A DNA stretch of 9,428 nt from Bacteroidaceae bacterium (GTDB lineage: Bacteria; Bacteroidota; Bacteroidia; Bacteroidales; Bacteroidaceae). A program made the position numbers and the translations under genes. The notes beneath the pieces were generated by a model. That model searched no databases, had not been told where the DNA came from, and worked only from the letters and a program-made list of their open reading frames with translations. How positions within the stretch are numbered: the first letter of the stretch is position 1; each line of letters begins with the position of its first letter. Shown here piece after piece: positions 8,403 through 9,428 of the stretch. The stretch spans positions 1 to 9,428 of the forward strand of contig JAGBYN010000152.1 of NCBI GenBank assembly GCA_017628775.1. Reading direction: 5' to 3'.

Positions 8403-8445
8403 AAAAAGGTGCGCTCAAGTAATCTTGGGCACACCTTTTTTATTT
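8403..8445. terminator. Hairpin terminator downstream of the helicase, possibly bidirectional
   Basis: AAAAAGGTG (8403-8411) and GCTCAAG (8413-8419) pair with CTTGGGC (8424-8430) and CACCTTTTT (8432-8440). This gives 9 bp, one C/A mismatch and 7 bp (one G-U), closed by the loop TAAT. On the minus strand, the direction of the helicase, the stem ends in five T then GTC. On the plus strand it ends in TTTTTTATTT, a better U-tract, though no convincing plus-strand gene leads into it. Confidence 0.75.
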
Positions 8446-8530
8446 ACTGGTTTTCATGTATCATTGCTATGCGAATAACATTCGGCGCATGCAGATAACA
8501 TCGCTCAGTAGCAAGCCGTACGGCAGTCAT
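8444..8530 (-). CDS. Candidate small ORF of 28 codons ending at the terminator
   Basis: An ATG at 8530 opens a 28-residue frame that begins MTAVRLATERCYL and ends IAMIHENQ, with a TAA at 8446-8444. That stop is only 3 bases from the stem of the 8403-8440 hairpin, the spacing expected of a real gene end. The frame is open ten codons further upstream to a TAA at 8563-8561, including a GTG at 8539, so the start is uncertain. I recognise no family and see no promoter motif. The opposite strand is also open here, so this may instead be part of a dispersed intergenic repeat or a gene remnant. Chance is a real possibility at this length. Confidence 0.2.
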   Translation of the reverse strand: MTAVRLATERCYLHAPNVIRIAMIHENQ

Positions 8531-8687
8531 TTTATCCACTCGGAGTACGGACGCAATTGTTTACAAGATAAGCACATTGACTAACAACGAAGCGACACAA
8601 AGATCAGCCCTTACAACTCTTCGGCAAGCGCAATCTTAAAGACCATAACAAGCTTAAAAACCTTATCGCCACTGGCAGACACCCCTG

Positions 8688-9428
8688 CTAAAACGAAATC
8701 AAGCGACAATGCTTGGCTATTTCATCACAAAATGGCGAAATCGTACGCGGGAACGTGCGCGAATAACCACGACCGTCAATCATGTGATTCAAACCATGGT
8801 AGCACAGACACAACCGTTTCTTGGACCGCGAAAGCGCCACATACAGTTTTCGGGCATCCTCCATTTTTTCCTCCTCGGTTTTACTGTTAAAGAAGGGATA
8901 CACACCATCCACAACGCCAAGCACAATCACATTATCAAACTCCAATCCCTTCGCTTTATGAACCGTTGTCACAAACACACGCTCCAGGCGTTGGCGCATC
9001 GCTTGACTTTCACACAAATCGGTTTCACGATAGGTATTCAAATCCATCAAATAATGCTCCAGCTGAGCCCGCAACGTGGGAGCCACTTCGGTATTAATCA
9101 CATCCATTCGAAGGTATTCCATGATGTAATCCAATTTTGGGATTTCCAATTGCAGCTCACCCACAATATATTCCATTTCAGACAAGAGTCCACACCCATC
9201 TTGTGGAGCTGCGGCATACATATTTTGCAACGTATGGAAGAAAGCCACCACATACCGATCCACCAATCGCTTGACTATGCGCTTCATCTCCTTGCTTTGC
9301 ATGCGCTGCTCATGAAGCTCTTGCTTTTTCTTTGATTCACGGTAACATAGTTCCATCAAATGCCAGGTTGCCAGGATATCATCATTAGCCAAATGCGAAT
9401 TTTCACCCTCTAAGCCGAATTGCTCCAA
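8688..9428 (-). CDS. UvrD/Rep-like superfamily 1 DNA helicase, C-terminal part
   Basis: The frame runs in from the right edge and gives 246 residues to a TAG stop, so the start is outside the window. The last hundred residues are a UvrD_C (PF13361) module. Motif V is TVHKAKGLEFDNV (155-167), which binds DNA and couples it to ATP hydrolysis. Motif VI is EDARKLYVALSRSKKRL (190-206), containing the arginine that contacts the ATP gamma-phosphate (probably R201). Such enzymes unwind DNA 3' to 5' in repair or restart. Motifs I to IV must lie upstream. The first 25 visible residues contain HLANDDILAT (12-21), which matches motif III of DEDDh exonucleases (H-x4-D), so the protein may also carry a nuclease domain. 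The middle section (28-150) is helical and charged. It differs from textbook UvrD/PcrA in this region, so I assign no gene symbol. Confidence 0.88.
   Translation of the reverse strand: MEQFGLEGENSHLANDDILATWHLMELCYRESKKKQELHEQRMQSKEMKRIVKRLVDRYVVAFFHTLQNMYAAAPQDGCGLLSEMEYIVGELQLEIPKLDYIMEYLRMDVINTEVAPTLRAQLEHYLMDLNTYRETDLCESQAMRQRLERVFVTTVHKAKGLEFDNVIVLGVVDGVYPFFNSKTEEEKMEDARKLYVALSRSKKRLCLCYHGLNHMIDGRGYSRTFPRTISPFCDEIAKHCRLISF

Larger units (their letters stand above)
8260..8687. other. 428-base gap between helicase and DUF4105 genes
   Basis: No long gene is present. From right to left the gap holds several parts. First is a short minus-strand frame overlapping the helicase stop (8611-8682). 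Next is a region open on both strands (about 8471-8570), with a 10-bp palindrome GCCGTACGGC (8515-8524) and a repeated ATAACAT (8475-8481 and 8495-8501, 20 bases apart). A terminator hairpin follows (8403-8440), then a very A/T-rich stretch (8280-8400) and the DUF4105 promoter. I see no tRNA and no riboswitch-like fold. Confidence 0.6.

Noticed and set aside
8282..8422. Plus-strand 46-codon frame beginning MTYRQISL, extendable to an ATG at 8240 inside the DUF4105 gene
   Set aside because: It has no phylum promoter, comes from very A/T-rich DNA and stops inside the terminator loop. Its longer version reuses the DUF4105 signal peptide region. It is most likely chance.
8515..8550. Palindrome GCCGTACGGC plus a further GTACGG at 8545-8550 as a repressor operator or attachment site
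   Set aside because: It lies 250 bases from the nearest gene start on the transcribed side, with no integrase or regulator nearby. It is noted only as part of the unexplained gap.

Overview
The window reads as chromosomal DNA of a Bacteroidota member, most likely order Bacteroidales and close to Prevotella or Alloprevotella. This rests on several things. The SecA is long (1112 aa), with the extra N-terminal helical segment and PPXD insertion typical of that phylum. Shine-Dalgarno sequences are lacking, and start codons are preceded by A/T-rich leaders. Two promoters fit the Bacteroidota -7 element TAnnTTTG. A DUF4105 protein and a Bacteroides-type alkaline-phosphatase-like protein are also present. 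The genus is an inference. I see no rRNA, tRNA, CRISPR array, insertion sequence or phage gene.

Layout: a 5'-truncated PlsC-family acyltransferase (1-462, + strand) ends at a strong, probably bidirectional terminator (480-526). Every other convincing gene is on the minus strand, so transcription runs right to left. In that order they are: the C-terminal part of a UvrD-like helicase (9428-8688, start outside the window); a 428-base gap (8687-8260) holding a hairpin terminator, small open frames and a promoter; a DUF4105 membrane protein (8259-7081); an alkaline-phosphatase-superfamily protein (7054-5426); secA (5274-1936), followed by a terminator; and a YqhD/BdhA-type iron-dependent alcohol dehydrogenase (1782-610), which converges on the acyltransferase.

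The DUF4105 and phosphatase-like genes are 26 bases apart and probably form an operon of two exported envelope proteins. secA encodes the Sec motor that would export both of their signal peptides, but it is separated from them by 151 bases and probably has its own promoter. The dehydrogenase is a separate unit, with its own promoter match downstream of the secA terminator. These are mostly housekeeping genes, and nothing here is clearly a new multi-gene system.

The points most worth a second look are: (1) the phosphatase-like protein seems to have lost almost all superfamily catalytic and metal-binding residues, so it is probably a pseudoenzyme; (2) the helicase fragment begins with what looks like motif III of a DEDDh exonuclease, suggesting a helicase-exonuclease polypeptide; (3) DUF4105 has a His-then-Cys arrangement like circularly permuted papain-fold enzymes; (4) the 8441-8690 gap holds coding-like short frames, one ending 3 bases from a terminator stem; (5) the DUF4105 promoter lies so close to the ATG that the mRNA may be nearly leaderless.
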